Source of the DNA: Ampullimonas aquatilis
GTDB taxonomy: Bacteria; Pseudomonadota; Gammaproteobacteria; Burkholderiales; Burkholderiaceae_D
Length of the DNA: 64,000 bases
Direction: 5' to 3'
Assembly (NCBI RefSeq): GCF_049675895.1
Contig: NZ_CP183834.1
Coordinates: 2,976,001 to 3,040,000, forward strand
Part shown: piece by piece, positions 26,457-35,492 of the stretch
How the letters are laid out: every line of letters begins with the position of its first letter
How positions within the stretch are numbered: position 1 is the stretch's first letter
Notes under the pieces: generated by a model
Seen by the model: only the letters and a program-made list of their open reading frames with translations
The model's database searches: none
Told to the model about the DNA's origin: nothing
Program-made: the position numbers and the translations under genes

Positions 26457-27140
26457 ATGAATAGCTCTCGCGGACGGCCGCGCACCTTTTGTACCGATAC
26501 GGCACTCGATAAGGCCATGGCAGTTTTTTGGAAGCACGGCTTTCAGGGTGCCTCTCTGGCCGAGTTGACAGCCGAGATGGGTTTGAACAAGCCGAGCCTG
26601 TATGCGGCCTATGGTGACAAGGAAGCGCTGTATCTGAAGGTATTGGCGCGTTATGCCGAACAATATGTCAAAACCTGTCTGGCCAAACTGGACGCCGAAG
26701 CGGATGTCAAACAAGCTGTCGGTGCTTACTTACGTTCGGTGGTGGATATGCAGACCAATCCCGAATTGCCGGGCGGCTGTTTAATTTTGAAAAGTGCGGG
26801 CGAATGTAGCAGCACCTCATCACAAGCACTCAATGATGCGCGCCAGGTTGTCATGCAATTAAATCGCACCAAACTGCAGGAGCGACTGGTGCAAGCTCAA
26901 GCTGAAGGGCAACTCACTGCAAGCACCCATATTGACAACCTGGTCGACCTGTTTTTGACCATGGCCAGTGGCTTTGCCATCATGGCTCAGACGGGTAGCA
27001 AGTACGAGCAACTCGACACGGTGATTGAAACCGTACTAAAAATGTGGCCTGTGGCAGCGCTCAAGCCAACATCGCGAGCGCCTGAGGCTCGATTACCACC
27101 TCGCAAGGTTAGCAAGAAAAAGCGGGTTTCCAATAAGTAG
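26457..27140 (+). CDS. TetR/AcrR family transcriptional regulator
   Basis: A 227-residue regulator with an N-terminal helix-turn-helix (GRPRTFCTDTALDKAMAVFWKHGFQGASLAELTAEMGLNKPSLYAAYGDKEALY). It has a C-terminal ligand domain of the TetR_C type (PGGCLILKSAGECSS). The last ~20 residues are Lys/Arg-rich. It is divergent from the SDR gene and shares a long palindromic operator, so it most likely represses that gene and itself. ATG at 26457. Confidence 0.93.
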   Translation: MNSSRGRPRTFCTDTALDKAMAVFWKHGFQGASLAELTAEMGLNKPSLYAAYGDKEALYLKVLARYAEQYVKTCLAKLDAEADVKQAVGAYLRSVVDMQTNPELPGGCLILKSAGECSSTSSQALNDARQVVMQLNRTKLQERLVQAQAEGQLTASTHIDNLVDLFLTMASGFAIMAQTGSKYEQLDTVIETVLKMWPVAALKPTSRAPEARLPPRKVSKKKRVSNK

Positions 27141-27248
27141 CTGCCAATCAGAACGAATCTAAAAAGCCAAGAATAGGGCAGCAGAGTAAAATCATGGTTT
27201 ATTCATTTGCGTAGATGGTACGCAAAGCTTTTATCGCAACGACCCCAC

Positions 27249-28529
27249 ATGAATCAGATCAATATTAAAGAATATATGCAGCTGGTTGGCCAGCAGGCAC
27301 GACAGGCTTCGCGGGCGATGGCGAAGGCCCCGACTGCGGCCAAAAACATGGCCTTGTTGCAGATTGCCAAAGCGATTCTGCGTGACGCGGCGGCCTTGCG
27401 TGCAGCCAATGAACAAGACCTAGCGGCGGCCCGCGCCAATGGTCTGGACGCAGCCATGCTGGATCGGCTGACCTTGTCCGATAAGGCCATTGCCACGATG
27501 GCTGAAGGCCTGGAGCAGATTGCCAAATTGCCCGACCCGATTGGTGAAATCAGCAATATGAAGTTTCGTCCTACTGGCATTCAGGTGGGGCAGATGCGCG
27601 TACCGCTGGGTGTGATTGGCATCATTTACGAAGCGCGTCCCAATGTGACGGTGGACGCAGCGGGTTTGTGCATCAAGAGCGGCAATGCCACCATTTTGCG
27701 TGGTGGCTCGGAAGCGATTCATTGCAATCAGGCGCTGGCCAAACTGGTCAAGGAAGGTCTGGCGACAGCGGGCTTGCCGGAGGAAGCCGTGCAAGTCATT
27801 CAAACCACCGACCGCGCTGCGGTAGGCGAGCTGATCACCATGCCGCAATATGTGGATGTGATCGTACCGCGTGGTGGCAAGGGACTGATTGAGCGGCTGA
27901 TTAAAGAATCACGCGTGCCGATGATCAAGCATCTGGATGGTATTTGCCATGTGTATGTGGATGATCGGGCCGACCTGAGCAAGGCGCTGCCAATTGTTGA
28001 AAATGCCAAGACGCATCGTTATGGCACTTGCAACACCATGGAAACTTTATTGATTCAACAAGATGTACCGGTCAGCTTTTTTGCCCAGATTGGCGCGATG
28101 TATCAGGCCAAAGGGGTTGAGCTGCGCGTTGATAGCGCTGCTCGCAGCAAGTTTGCCGAAGCCGGCATTAACCATTTGGTTGAGGCCACTGAAGCCGACT
28201 GGCGCACCGAATATCTGGCCCCGATTCTGGCCGTGAAGCTGGTGGCCGATATGGATGCCGCGATTGAGCATATCAACACCTATTCATCGCAACATACCGA
28301 TGCGATCGTGACGGAAGACTATAGCCGCGCCCTGCGATTTTTGCGCGAAGTGGATTCAGCCAGTGTGATGGTCAATGCTTCCACCCGCTTTGCTGATGGC
28401 TTTGAATATGGCCTGGGCGCGGAGATTGGCATTTCCAACGACAAGCTGCACGCCCGTGGTCCGGTTGGTCTGGAAGGACTGACCAGCCTCAAGTATGTGG
28501 TGCTGGGCAGCGGCCAAATACGAGAATAA
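27249..28529 (+). CDS. proA: Gamma-glutamyl phosphate reductase
   Basis: Second step of proline synthesis: NADPH reduction of glutamyl-5-phosphate to the semialdehyde, in the cytoplasm. It is 426 residues from MNQINIKEYMQLVGQQARQAS. The catalytic Cys lies in HRYGTCNTMETLLI, and other motifs are PLGVIGIIYEARPNVTVDAA and the C-terminal GLEGLTSLKYVVLGSGQIRE. A frame reaching 27207 adds 14 non-family residues. A good terminator follows. The partner proC is at 4.8 kb. Confidence 0.97.
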   Translation: MNQINIKEYMQLVGQQARQASRAMAKAPTAAKNMALLQIAKAILRDAAALRAANEQDLAAARANGLDAAMLDRLTLSDKAIATMAEGLEQIAKLPDPIGEISNMKFRPTGIQVGQMRVPLGVIGIIYEARPNVTVDAAGLCIKSGNATILRGGSEAIHCNQALAKLVKEGLATAGLPEEAVQVIQTTDRAAVGELITMPQYVDVIVPRGGKGLIERLIKESRVPMIKHLDGICHVYVDDRADLSKALPIVENAKTHRYGTCNTMETLLIQQDVPVSFFAQIGAMYQAKGVELRVDSAARSKFAEAGINHLVEATEADWRTEYLAPILAVKLVADMDAAIEHINTYSSQHTDAIVTEDYSRALRFLREVDSASVMVNASTRFADGFEYGLGAEIGISNDKLHARGPVGLEGLTSLKYVVLGSGQIRE

Positions 28530-28565
28530 ACGGTTGGCTTAGTGCCCAGATAGCCAAAGCCAAAT

Positions 28566-28603
28566 AAAAAGGTGGAGTGACACTGGTCCTCCACCTTTTT
28601 TTA
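28566..28603 (+). terminator. Intrinsic terminator after proA
   Basis: Stem AAAAAGGTGGAG with its complement (28566-28577 with 28589-28600), followed by a continuing T-run. It is placed 37 bases after the proA stop. Confidence 0.85.
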
Positions 28604-28638
28604 TATACTGCAAGCCATTCAATCAGGGAGACCCACTC

Positions 28639-29688
28639 ATGAGCAAGTCCTTACGTTTGTCCGAAAAATGGTTTCGTCGTGGACTATGGGTAGTCGCCTT
28701 TATTTTTGCAAGTTTTTTGATCGGGCTGGGCAGCACGATTGTTGAAGATCTTCCGCAGGTTGAACATCAATACAGCACCGAAGATTTTCTGGATAAGCAG
28801 GCCGCTGCGCCACTGCGTGCCGAGATTGATCAGGCGCGTAAAACCGTCAAGCAGGCCAGTGATGCGCTGGAGCAAGCCGAGCTCAAAGCTACCACGGCGC
28901 AAACCAATTATCAAAGTGCCCGCGAAACTTTTGATAACTGGCTGGCAACCCGCCAAGCCACCGGTCGGCCGGATCAGGATACCGAACTGATCAAACGGAC
29001 CGAAGCACTGGACGCCATCAAGGCCGCTGAACGCAGCGCACAAGAGGCGATGGAACAGCAACGCCAGATTGATCTGGATGCACGCCAGGTCGAAGAAAAG
29101 GCACAAGCCAAACTCAATCTTCTGGAAGACGCCGCACGTGAACAACTCTGGCAGATAGAGCGCAAGCAGGAGCTGCGCGTGTTTGGCTATCGACTGATGC
29201 TGACCCTGCCTTTGTTGGGCATTGCCGGCTGGCTCTTCAAGAAAAAACGTCAAAGCACCTATTGGCCGTTTGTCTGGGGCTTTATCGGTTTTGCGCTGTT
29301 TGCGTTTTTTGTCGAACTGGTGCCCTACCTGCCCAGCTATGGCGGCTATGTGCGCTATATCGTAGGCATTATTGTGACGGTGGTAGTGGGACGACAGGCG
29401 ATTGTGGCACTGAATCGATATCTGGCTCAGCAAAAACTGGCCGAGCAGTTGCCCGAAGAACAGCGTCGTGATGAACTCAGCTACGACCTGGCTTTGACCA
29501 GACTCTCCAAAGGTGTGTGCCCGGGTTGCGAACGTAGCGTTGATCTGAAAGATCCCGCCAATGATTTTTGCCCGCATTGCGGCATTGGCCTGCATGACAA
29601 GTGTGGCCAGTGTGGCACACGCAAAGGCGCATTCGCACGCTTTTGTCATTGCTGTGGCACACCTGCCAAGCACAATCTGCCAGCCTGA
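28639..29688 (+). CDS. Membrane protein with coiled coil and double zinc ribbon
   Basis: Not assigned to a named family. The 349 residues divide clearly: membrane helix 15-31; a long coiled coil 55-178 rich in Ala, Glu, Gln and Lys; three more helices at about 184-200, 209-226 and 237-252; then a C-terminal double zinc ribbon. The cysteines are C294/C297 with C311/C314, and C322/C325 with C336/C338/C339. The coiled coil probably projects into the periplasm and the ribbon stays inside; this topology is inferred. ATG 28639 follows GGGAG. It probably stands alone. Confidence 0.85.
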   Translation: MSKSLRLSEKWFRRGLWVVAFIFASFLIGLGSTIVEDLPQVEHQYSTEDFLDKQAAAPLRAEIDQARKTVKQASDALEQAELKATTAQTNYQSARETFDNWLATRQATGRPDQDTELIKRTEALDAIKAAERSAQEAMEQQRQIDLDARQVEEKAQAKLNLLEDAAREQLWQIERKQELRVFGYRLMLTLPLLGIAGWLFKKKRQSTYWPFVWGFIGFALFAFFVELVPYLPSYGGYVRYIVGIIVTVVVGRQAIVALNRYLAQQKLAEQLPEEQRRDELSYDLALTRLSKGVCPGCERSVDLKDPANDFCPHCGIGLHDKCGQCGTRKGAFARFCHCCGTPAKHNLPA

Positions 29689-29780
29689 TGGGACTAGGGA
29701 AAACCACGAGTAAGTTTTTAACGAGAATGGCGACCAAGGCGCTAGTCTGTTGATAATCGAGAGGGAAGCAGCAGCGACAA

Positions 29781-29803
29781 GGCCTCATCCATGCAATGAG
29801 GCC
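29781..29803 (+). terminator. Stem-loop before the exported-protein gene
   Basis: GGCCTCAT (29781-29788) pairs with ATGAGGCC (29796-29803), 7-base loop. There is no T-run, so it may be a leader hairpin of the next gene instead of a terminator. Confidence 0.35.
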
Positions 29804-29827
29804 AATCACACTACTTGGAGACGTATC

Positions 29828-30442
29828 ATGGCGAGCGCAAAAGCAGCATTTTCTCAACGCATCCAATACCCATGGCGCAAGGTCTTGACTGGTTTGCTCA
29901 TGATGGCAATCGGGCTGGGTACTAGTCTGACCAGCCAGGCACAAATGCCGATGACAGGCACCAAAAAAATTGTGCTCAGCAATACCCAGGGCGAACGCGA
30001 AGTGATTGGCACGATTGCCTTTGACAAAGCCGTCAATGGCAAAACACCTTTCAAGATTGAGATTGATCCCAAGCTGGGCGAATACTTTTTGGCAATGCGT
30101 CCATTCCGTTGTCTGTCGGGCGAAAAGCAGCGACTCTGCTGGTTTCCAGTCCAAAAGATGGAACAGGTGATTACGCCCGATAATCTGGTGGCGCTGGAAT
30201 ACGCGCTGATGTTCATGAAGACCGGGCCAAAGGACTTGCATATCAACCCATTCAACGGTGAATACTACAAACTGGAATGGACTGAGAAGGGCATCAGCGG
30301 CAAGGTGTTTGATGTAGACATGGACCCCTTCATCACGCCTGGCGCCGTGCCGCCCGCCAAACGTGAGCGGCCGGTCACCTACAAGGATATCAGCGAGGCG
30401 GATCCCAAATCACACTGGCTGCCAAATTTGAATATTGAATAA
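29828..30442 (+). CDS. Exported protein of unknown function
   Basis: A 204-residue protein I cannot assign. The N-terminus carries a twin-basic start and a hydrophobic core (VLTGLLMMAIGLGTSLTSQAQA-like) with a probable signal cleavage after SQA, so it is likely periplasmic. The mature part is a single compact domain with two Cys (FRCLSGEKQRLCWF) and many aromatic residues. ATG 29828 is preceded by GGAG; the upstream frame to 29750 lacks support. It is convergent with the DUF1993 gene. Confidence 0.75.
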   Translation: MASAKAAFSQRIQYPWRKVLTGLLMMAIGLGTSLTSQAQMPMTGTKKIVLSNTQGEREVIGTIAFDKAVNGKTPFKIEIDPKLGEYFLAMRPFRCLSGEKQRLCWFPVQKMEQVITPDNLVALEYALMFMKTGPKDLHINPFNGEYYKLEWTEKGISGKVFDVDMDPFITPGAVPPAKRERPVTYKDISEADPKSHWLPNLNIE

Positions 30443-30462
30443 ACCGGTCTGACTGCCGGTTT
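30441..30462. terminator. Short bidirectional terminator
   Basis: AAACCGG (30441-30447) pairs with CCGGTTT (30456-30462) between two convergent genes; the left arm overlaps the stop codon. On the minus strand TTTATTC follows. Confidence 0.5.
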
Positions 30463-30472
30463 CCAACAACAC

Positions 30473-31000
30473 TTAAACTGGCTCACCCAGATAATCGGGC
30501 TTGACCAACGGCACACCGTTGTGACGCAGGATGTCATAGGCGGTGGTGGCATGAAAGAAAAAGTTAGGCAGCGCAAACCTGAACAGATAATCATTGGCGG
30601 TCGCAAAGCTCATGCTGCGCTCTGGCCCCAATGGCACGGTCAATGAACGGTTTTCCATGCCTGCAAAGGTGCTGGGGTCAATACTTTCAAGCAAGGCCAC
30701 CACCCGCGCAATACGCTGCTGCAGTTCGGGAAAAGTGGTTTCTGTATCCTCAAACTTGACTGGGTCGGTCGCGGTGCAGCGTGCCGGAATATTTTTGGCA
30801 AAATCACACGTCACCTGAATCTGTTTGCACAGATTGAACATATTGGGATACAGACGCGCCTGCAGCAAGGCCTGGGGATCAATCTTATGCGCTTCGCAAT
30901 GGGCAACCGTCTTGTCAATGGTTTGCGACAGCGCCGTCAGCAATTGCTGAAGCACAGGGATACTGGCCTGATAGGTGACAGGTTTGATTGCATTACTCAT
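30473..31000 (-). CDS. DUF1993 family protein (DinB-like fold)
   Basis: A 175-residue cytoplasmic protein. Typical DUF1993 features are the four-helix start (YQASIPVLQQLLTALSQTIDKTVAHCEAHKIDPQALLQARLYPNM), QIQVTCDFAKNIPAR and the C-terminal FALPNFFFHATTAYDILRHNGVPLVKPDYLG. The fold is like DinB bundles that bind metals, but no enzymatic role is known. The longer frame to 31024 is not needed; ATG 31000 has GAGCAAGCC upstream. Confidence 0.88.
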   Translation of the reverse strand: MSNAIKPVTYQASIPVLQQLLTALSQTIDKTVAHCEAHKIDPQALLQARLYPNMFNLCKQIQVTCDFAKNIPARCTATDPVKFEDTETTFPELQQRIARVVALLESIDPSTFAGMENRSLTVPLGPERSMSFATANDYLFRFALPNFFFHATTAYDILRHNGVPLVKPDYLGEPV

Positions 31001-31074
31001 GGCTTGCTCCTCATGGTTATCCAAGTAGAATGGCTGATATTAAGCCTTCATTCATTTTTTTACACGATACGCTG

Positions 31075-31497
31075 ATGCTCTGGATCAAAGCCTTTCATAT
31101 TGTCATGGTCACCTCCTGGTTTGCCGGACTGTTTTATCTGCCGCGCATCTTTGTTAACTTGGCGATGGAAACCGAACCTGCTGCCAGACAGCGCCTGCTC
31201 ATCATGGCACGCAAGCTTTACCGATTCATGTCACCGCTTTCCGGGCTGGCGATTGCTCTGGGCATGGTGCTCTGGCTGTATTACGGGATTGGCCGTGCAC
31301 CGGGTAATGGCTGGCTGCATGCCAAGCTGGCGCTGGTGGTTCTGCTGATCGGCTATCACCATGCATGCGGTGCGATGCTGCGCAAATTTGAAAAAAATGA
31401 GAACAAACGGAGCCATGTCTTCTATCGCTGGTTTAACGAAGCTCCAGTTTTGCTGTTATTTGCCGTAGTCATCTTAGTTGTCGTCAAACCTTTTTAA
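31075..31497 (+). CDS. hemJ: Protoporphyrinogen IX oxidase HemJ
   Basis: Membrane heme-pathway enzyme converting protoporphyrinogen to protoporphyrin IX. The 140 residues have four membrane helices. Hallmarks are MLWIKAFHIVMVTSWFAGLFYLPRIFVNLAM with the conserved His, ARKLYRFMSPLSGLAIALG and NGWLHAKLALVVLLIGYHH with its basic residue and His pair. The start at 31075 matches the family; a frame extends to 30988. It overlaps nothing and is followed closely by a VOC protein gene. Confidence 0.93.
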   Translation: MLWIKAFHIVMVTSWFAGLFYLPRIFVNLAMETEPAARQRLLIMARKLYRFMSPLSGLAIALGMVLWLYYGIGRAPGNGWLHAKLALVVLLIGYHHACGAMLRKFEKNENKRSHVFYRWFNEAPVLLLFAVVILVVVKPF

Positions 31498-31524
31498 TCA
31501 ATACACTATTACGATGGAGACTCC

Positions 31525-31905
31525 ATGACCCAGCACCCTGACCATATCATCAGCTGGTTTGAAATTCCTGCCACCGACTTTGATCGTGCGGTCGAGTTTT
31601 ATGAAACCCTGCTGGGCGTGACGCTGATTCATCAAAATATGGATGGCAATCTGCTGGGTGTCTTTCCGTTTAAAGACGGTCAGATTTCTGGCTGCGTGTT
31701 ATCCGGTGCCAAGGCCGTACCCAGTGAAACCGGCACCGTGGTTTATCTGAAAGCCCTGCCCAATCTGCAAACCGTACTGAGCCGCGTCGATGACGCCGGT
31801 GGTTTGATCATCAAAGCGGCTACCCCATTGCCAAGCGGTAAAGGCTTGCATGCACAAATTATTGATAGCGAAGGCAATCGCGTCGGACTGTTTTCCTATT
31901 CCTGA
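31525..31905 (+). CDS. VOC/glyoxalase family protein
   Basis: A 126-residue single VOC domain of two beta-alpha-beta-beta-beta modules: ISWFEIPATDFDRAVEFYETLLGVTL and then KALPNLQTVLSRVDDAGG, ending AQIIDSEGNRVGLFS. The substrate is unknown; relatives include glyoxalase-like and resistance proteins. The ATG at 31525 has GGAGA upstream, 28 bases after hemJ, so they are likely co-transcribed. Confidence 0.9.
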   Translation: MTQHPDHIISWFEIPATDFDRAVEFYETLLGVTLIHQNMDGNLLGVFPFKDGQISGCVLSGAKAVPSETGTVVYLKALPNLQTVLSRVDDAGGLIIKAATPLPSGKGLHAQIIDSEGNRVGLFSYS

Positions 31906-32020
31906 TTCAGCTCAGTTTCTGTTCAGCCTTCAGCTTGATCCAGAGCATCGACCGGTGCGCAAGCACCGTCAGCGCACAGCCAATCACGTTGCACAACACC
32001 GGTGGCATGCCCTCGGGTAA

Positions 32021-32093
32021 AATATAGTCTAGTAGTGTATTTAAAAAGGACTAATAAATACGCACTTAAGCTAGTTAATTAACTATATACCCC
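32021..32093 (-). repeat. AT-rich dispersed element, copy 3 (upstream of rlmL)
   Basis: It contains AAAATATAGT, AAGGACTAATAAATACGCACTTAAG (32046-32070) and TTAACTATATACCCC. The middle block matches copies 2 and 6 at nearly every base. Confidence 0.6.
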
Positions 32094-32143
32094 ATACCAG
32101 TACCACTCAAAACTACTGCGTATTGCCATTTCAGGGCTTGCCA

Positions 32144-33511
32144 ATGTCATCTGCCGTACCCCGTTCCATGAGCGCCGCCACCAGCAATTCCACTGCTGGC
32201 GCACTTTCCTTTTTTTGTACCTGCCCGCGTGGGCTGGAAGGCGCATTGAGCGAAGAGCTCAAAGAGCTGGCCGCTCGTTTTACGATCAACGTCCACCAAA
32301 GTGTACCTGGTGGCGTGCATGTTTCTGGCAACTGGATCACCGCCTTTGCCATCAATTTACATAGCCGGATTGCCAGCCGCGCGTTGCTGCGAATTGCGCA
32401 TGGCCGCTATACCAAAGAATCCGATATTTTTGATCTGGTGTTGCAACAGCGCTGGGAAAACTGGTTTACCGCCCGCCATACCCTGCGGGTTGATGTCACG
32501 GCGATCAAATCGCCCTTGCGCAGTATTGAGTTCATCACCTTAAAAATCAAAGATGCCGTGTGTGACCGGCTGCGCGATAAAACCGGCGCCCGTCCATCGG
32601 TGGACACCCAGTTTCCCGATGTGCGCGTACAAGGTTTTTTAGATGCCACGCATGCCACCATCTATCTGGACACATCAGGGGAAGCCCTGTTTAAACGTGG
32701 CTGGCGTAAAGCCACTGGCGATGCGCCATTGCGGGAAAACCTTGCCGCAGGCTTGCTGCGGCTGGCCAAATGGTCACCCGGCCAAGTTCTCTACGACCCA
32801 TTTTGCGGTAGCGGCACGATCATCATCGAAGCCGCGCAAAGTGCCCTGGGCATTGCCCCTGGCGTCAATCGAAAATTTGGATTTGAAAAACTGCAAGGCG
32901 TGCCACTCACCGACTGGCAAACCATGAAAGCCGTGGCAGTGGATCAATTACATCAACCCCAATCTGCCGATCTGGGTATTTATGGCAGTGATATTTCTGG
33001 CGATATGCTGACCATGGCACGAGAGAATGCCCGCGACGCGCATATTCAGATTGCGCTGCCCTTCAAGCAGGTCGATGCGCGCTTTGTCAAACCCCCACAA
33101 GCGCTGGCCGAAGGCCAAAGTGGCATTATGCTCAGCAACCCACCCTATGACGAACGGATTGCCCTGCGCGGTGGCACGGGTGGTGGTGCAGCAGATGCCC
33201 AGCACCGCGGCCGTCGTTCCGCCAAGGATATTTTGGCCGATGATGATGAAGTCTGGGGACTCAAACCGGAAGCCATTGAAGCCGCACGCGCTGCCGAATC
33301 TACCGAGCAGCCGGGCTTTTATGCCGAATTTTCCAGCACCCTCAAAGGCCAGTTTGCCGGTTGGCAGGTTTATCTGTTTACTGCTGACTTGCAGGTTCCC
33401 AAGGCATTACGCCTCAAGGAATCCATGCGCACACCCTTGTTTAATGGCGCCATTGAATGCCGTTTATTTCGCTTTGAAATGGTCAAGGGCGGCAATCGAC
33501 CGGCCAATTAA
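32144..33511 (+). CDS. rlmL: 23S rRNA G2445 methyltransferase RlmL (class I, THUMP domain)
   Basis: SAM-dependent rRNA N2-guanine methyltransferase, 455 residues. The N-terminal part (FFCTCPRGLEGALSEELKEL) leads into a THUMP RNA-binding domain. The Rossmann methyltransferase domain carries DPFCGSGTIIIEAA at 218-231 and the N2-methylation motif NPPYDER at 332-338. It lacks the second (RlmK) half that is fused in E. coli, as usual in betaproteobacteria. A TTG at 32123 is the longest start; ATG 32144 or 32168 is more likely. An AT-rich repeat lies just upstream. Confidence 0.93.
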   Translation: MSSAVPRSMSAATSNSTAGALSFFCTCPRGLEGALSEELKELAARFTINVHQSVPGGVHVSGNWITAFAINLHSRIASRALLRIAHGRYTKESDIFDLVLQQRWENWFTARHTLRVDVTAIKSPLRSIEFITLKIKDAVCDRLRDKTGARPSVDTQFPDVRVQGFLDATHATIYLDTSGEALFKRGWRKATGDAPLRENLAAGLLRLAKWSPGQVLYDPFCGSGTIIIEAAQSALGIAPGVNRKFGFEKLQGVPLTDWQTMKAVAVDQLHQPQSADLGIYGSDISGDMLTMARENARDAHIQIALPFKQVDARFVKPPQALAEGQSGIMLSNPPYDERIALRGGTGGGAADAQHRGRRSAKDILADDDEVWGLKPEAIEAARAAESTEQPGFYAEFSSTLKGQFAGWQVYLFTADLQVPKALRLKESMRTPLFNGAIECRLFRFEMVKGGNRPAN

Positions 33512-33567
33512 TGGGCAGGCCGATGCGTTGTTGATTATTTGAAATTTCAATATCAAGTTGGGACCGG

Positions 33568-35358
33568 CTACTTCAAGGCAAAGACCGTGAGCTGATCACC
33601 TTGCGGGTAGCCATACAAATGATTGCCACCAGCCACCACCGCCACATATTGAACACCATCAATTTCATAGCTGATCGGCGGTGCATTCACCCCTGCGGCA
33701 AACTGGTATTGCCAGAGCGGTTTACCATCAGTCGCATTGATGGCATTTAAAGTGCCATCCCCCTCCCCCATGAAGACCAGATTGCCTGCGGTTGCCAGCA
33801 CGCCACCAATCAAGGGCTCCTTGGTCTTGTATTGCCAGGCCATATGGCCGGTGGCGAGATTCATGCCGACCAGCACGCCCCAGCGAGGTTCATCCATGGC
33901 CGGCTCCATGCTGGTGTAATGCAGAGCGGGCTGATCACCACTGGCAGGGGTTTCATGCGCGGTATAAATTACTGGCCAATGGCTTGCAGCCAGATAGGCC
34001 ATGGCATGGCGCTGATCGACCGACATGGGCGACCAGTTGACCCCGCCAATCACGCCCGGATTAATTCTGGTGCCTCCTGGCGTAGCGCGTTGAAACAGAT
34101 TCTTTTGTGGCACAAAGGCTTCTGACTTGAGCAACAACTCACCGGTGGCACGATCGTGGATATACACCCAGCCCAGCTTGCTGGCTTGGGCCACTGCCGG
34201 AATTTTTTTGCCGTCACGTTCAAAATCAAGTAGCACGGCAGTACTCGCCACATCGTAGCCCCACAGATCATGCGGCACTTGTTGGTAATGCCAGCGCAGT
34301 TGGCCGGTTTTGATATCCAGCGCCACCAGCGAAGAGGTATAGAGATTGTCACCCGGACGAGAGGTATCTTCCATCGATGGTGCCGGATTGCCAGTGCCAA
34401 AGTAAAGCAAACCGAGTTTGGGATCAATCGAGGGCGTCGACCAGGCTGCACCACCACCATAGCGCCAGGCATCGGGATATTTTGCGGCCATGGCACGTTC
34501 ATTTTTAATATCCCGCGGCAAGGCCACACCATCGGCGGTGGTGGCTGTATAGGCACCTTCCCAGCCCCTGGGGGGAACGGTATCAAATTTCCAGGCGCGC
34601 TTGCCAGACTCTACCTCATAGGCTGCCAGAAAGCCGGTCAAACCATAGTTACCCGCCATACCGACCACCGCCAAAGGCTTATCCTGATTAGGGTCAAGAT
34701 GCAGGCCAAAAGCCACCCCAGTAATACCGATCAGCACCTTGCCTTCGTACAGCACGGGTGCCATGCCAATCCCAACACCAGTTGAGCCGATTGAGCTGGC
34801 TTTACTCAACTCTTCATTTTTATTGAGATTCTGAATATTTTCCGTGGCTGTTTTGACACCCTCAATCACATCAATATCCCAGATCTTTTCACCCGTTTTT
34901 TCATCCAGTGCGATCAGGCGCGCATCAACTGTGCCAATAAAGACCTTGCCATAACCCACTGCCACTCCGCGATTGGAAGGGCCGCAACAAAGCTTCCGAT
35001 CTTTGCGACGCTGATGCTCGTAGCGCCAGAGCTGTTTACCGGTTTTGGCATCCAGCGCCACCACATGATTAAACGGCAGCGAAACATACATCACGCCATT
35101 GACCACAATCGGCGTAGCCTGATAAGTGGCCTTGACACCGCTCTGATAAGTCCAGACCGGCTTGATTTTTTCAACATTGCCCGCATTGATCTGCTGCAAA
35201 GGTGAAAAACGCTGATTATCATAGCCGCGCCCAAAGCTCGGCCATTCCGTGTTGGCAACGTGTGCAATCCGCTCTGTCACCGAGTCTGCCAGCGCCGTGC
35301 AACTGCCCGCCAAGATGGCCAAGCTGAGCAACAGCCTTTTGAGTGAATGATGATGCAT
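33568..35358 (-). CDS. PQQ-dependent quinoprotein dehydrogenase (periplasmic beta-propeller)
   Basis: An eight-bladed propeller oxidoreductase of the quinoprotein alcohol/glucose dehydrogenase family, 596 residues. A signal peptide is present (about 1-25). Trp-docking repeats (LDAKTGKQLWRY, LDEKTGEKIWDI, LDIKTGQLRWHY, INATDGKPLWQY) recur through the chain. Vicinal cysteines C124-C125 (RKLCCGPSNRG) form the typical disulfide over PQQ. The metal-site Asn324 is in GTGNPAP, and GDN follows. Where methanol dehydrogenase has catalytic Asp (HDEWD), this protein has Gly367 (HDLWGYD), with Asp369 two positions on. No cytochrome domain. Start at 35358 follows GAGGAG; the frame to 35466 is not used. The adjacent binding protein resembles MxaJ/XoxJ partners. 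Confidence 0.9.
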   Translation of the reverse strand: MHHHSLKRLLLSLAILAGSCTALADSVTERIAHVANTEWPSFGRGYDNQRFSPLQQINAGNVEKIKPVWTYQSGVKATYQATPIVVNGVMYVSLPFNHVVALDAKTGKQLWRYEHQRRKDRKLCCGPSNRGVAVGYGKVFIGTVDARLIALDEKTGEKIWDIDVIEGVKTATENIQNLNKNEELSKASSIGSTGVGIGMAPVLYEGKVLIGITGVAFGLHLDPNQDKPLAVVGMAGNYGLTGFLAAYEVESGKRAWKFDTVPPRGWEGAYTATTADGVALPRDIKNERAMAAKYPDAWRYGGGAAWSTPSIDPKLGLLYFGTGNPAPSMEDTSRPGDNLYTSSLVALDIKTGQLRWHYQQVPHDLWGYDVASTAVLLDFERDGKKIPAVAQASKLGWVYIHDRATGELLLKSEAFVPQKNLFQRATPGGTRINPGVIGGVNWSPMSVDQRHAMAYLAASHWPVIYTAHETPASGDQPALHYTSMEPAMDEPRWGVLVGMNLATGHMAWQYKTKEPLIGGVLATAGNLVFMGEGDGTLNAINATDGKPLWQYQFAAGVNAPPISYEIDGVQYVAVVAGGNHLYGYPQGDQLTVFALK

Positions 35359-35492
35359 GATTTCTCCTCGATTTTTATATCGTATAAGCAACAAAAGACG
35401 AGCGAAGACACCAAGCAGGTCGCTCGTGATGCGTTCAACTTTGAAAATGAGCGGCCAGTGAGACAACTGGCCGAGTGGCTATTGCTGTGCGC

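Noticed and set aside
26334..26714. 127-codon N-terminal extension of the SDR gene
   Set aside because: It overlaps the divergent TetR gene and the operator; the cofactor motif begins right after ATG 26333.
28684..29673. 329-codon minus-strand frame opposite the zinc-ribbon protein
   Set aside because: The plus-strand protein has structured helices, a coiled coil and CxxC pairs; the minus frame has none and no ribosome site.
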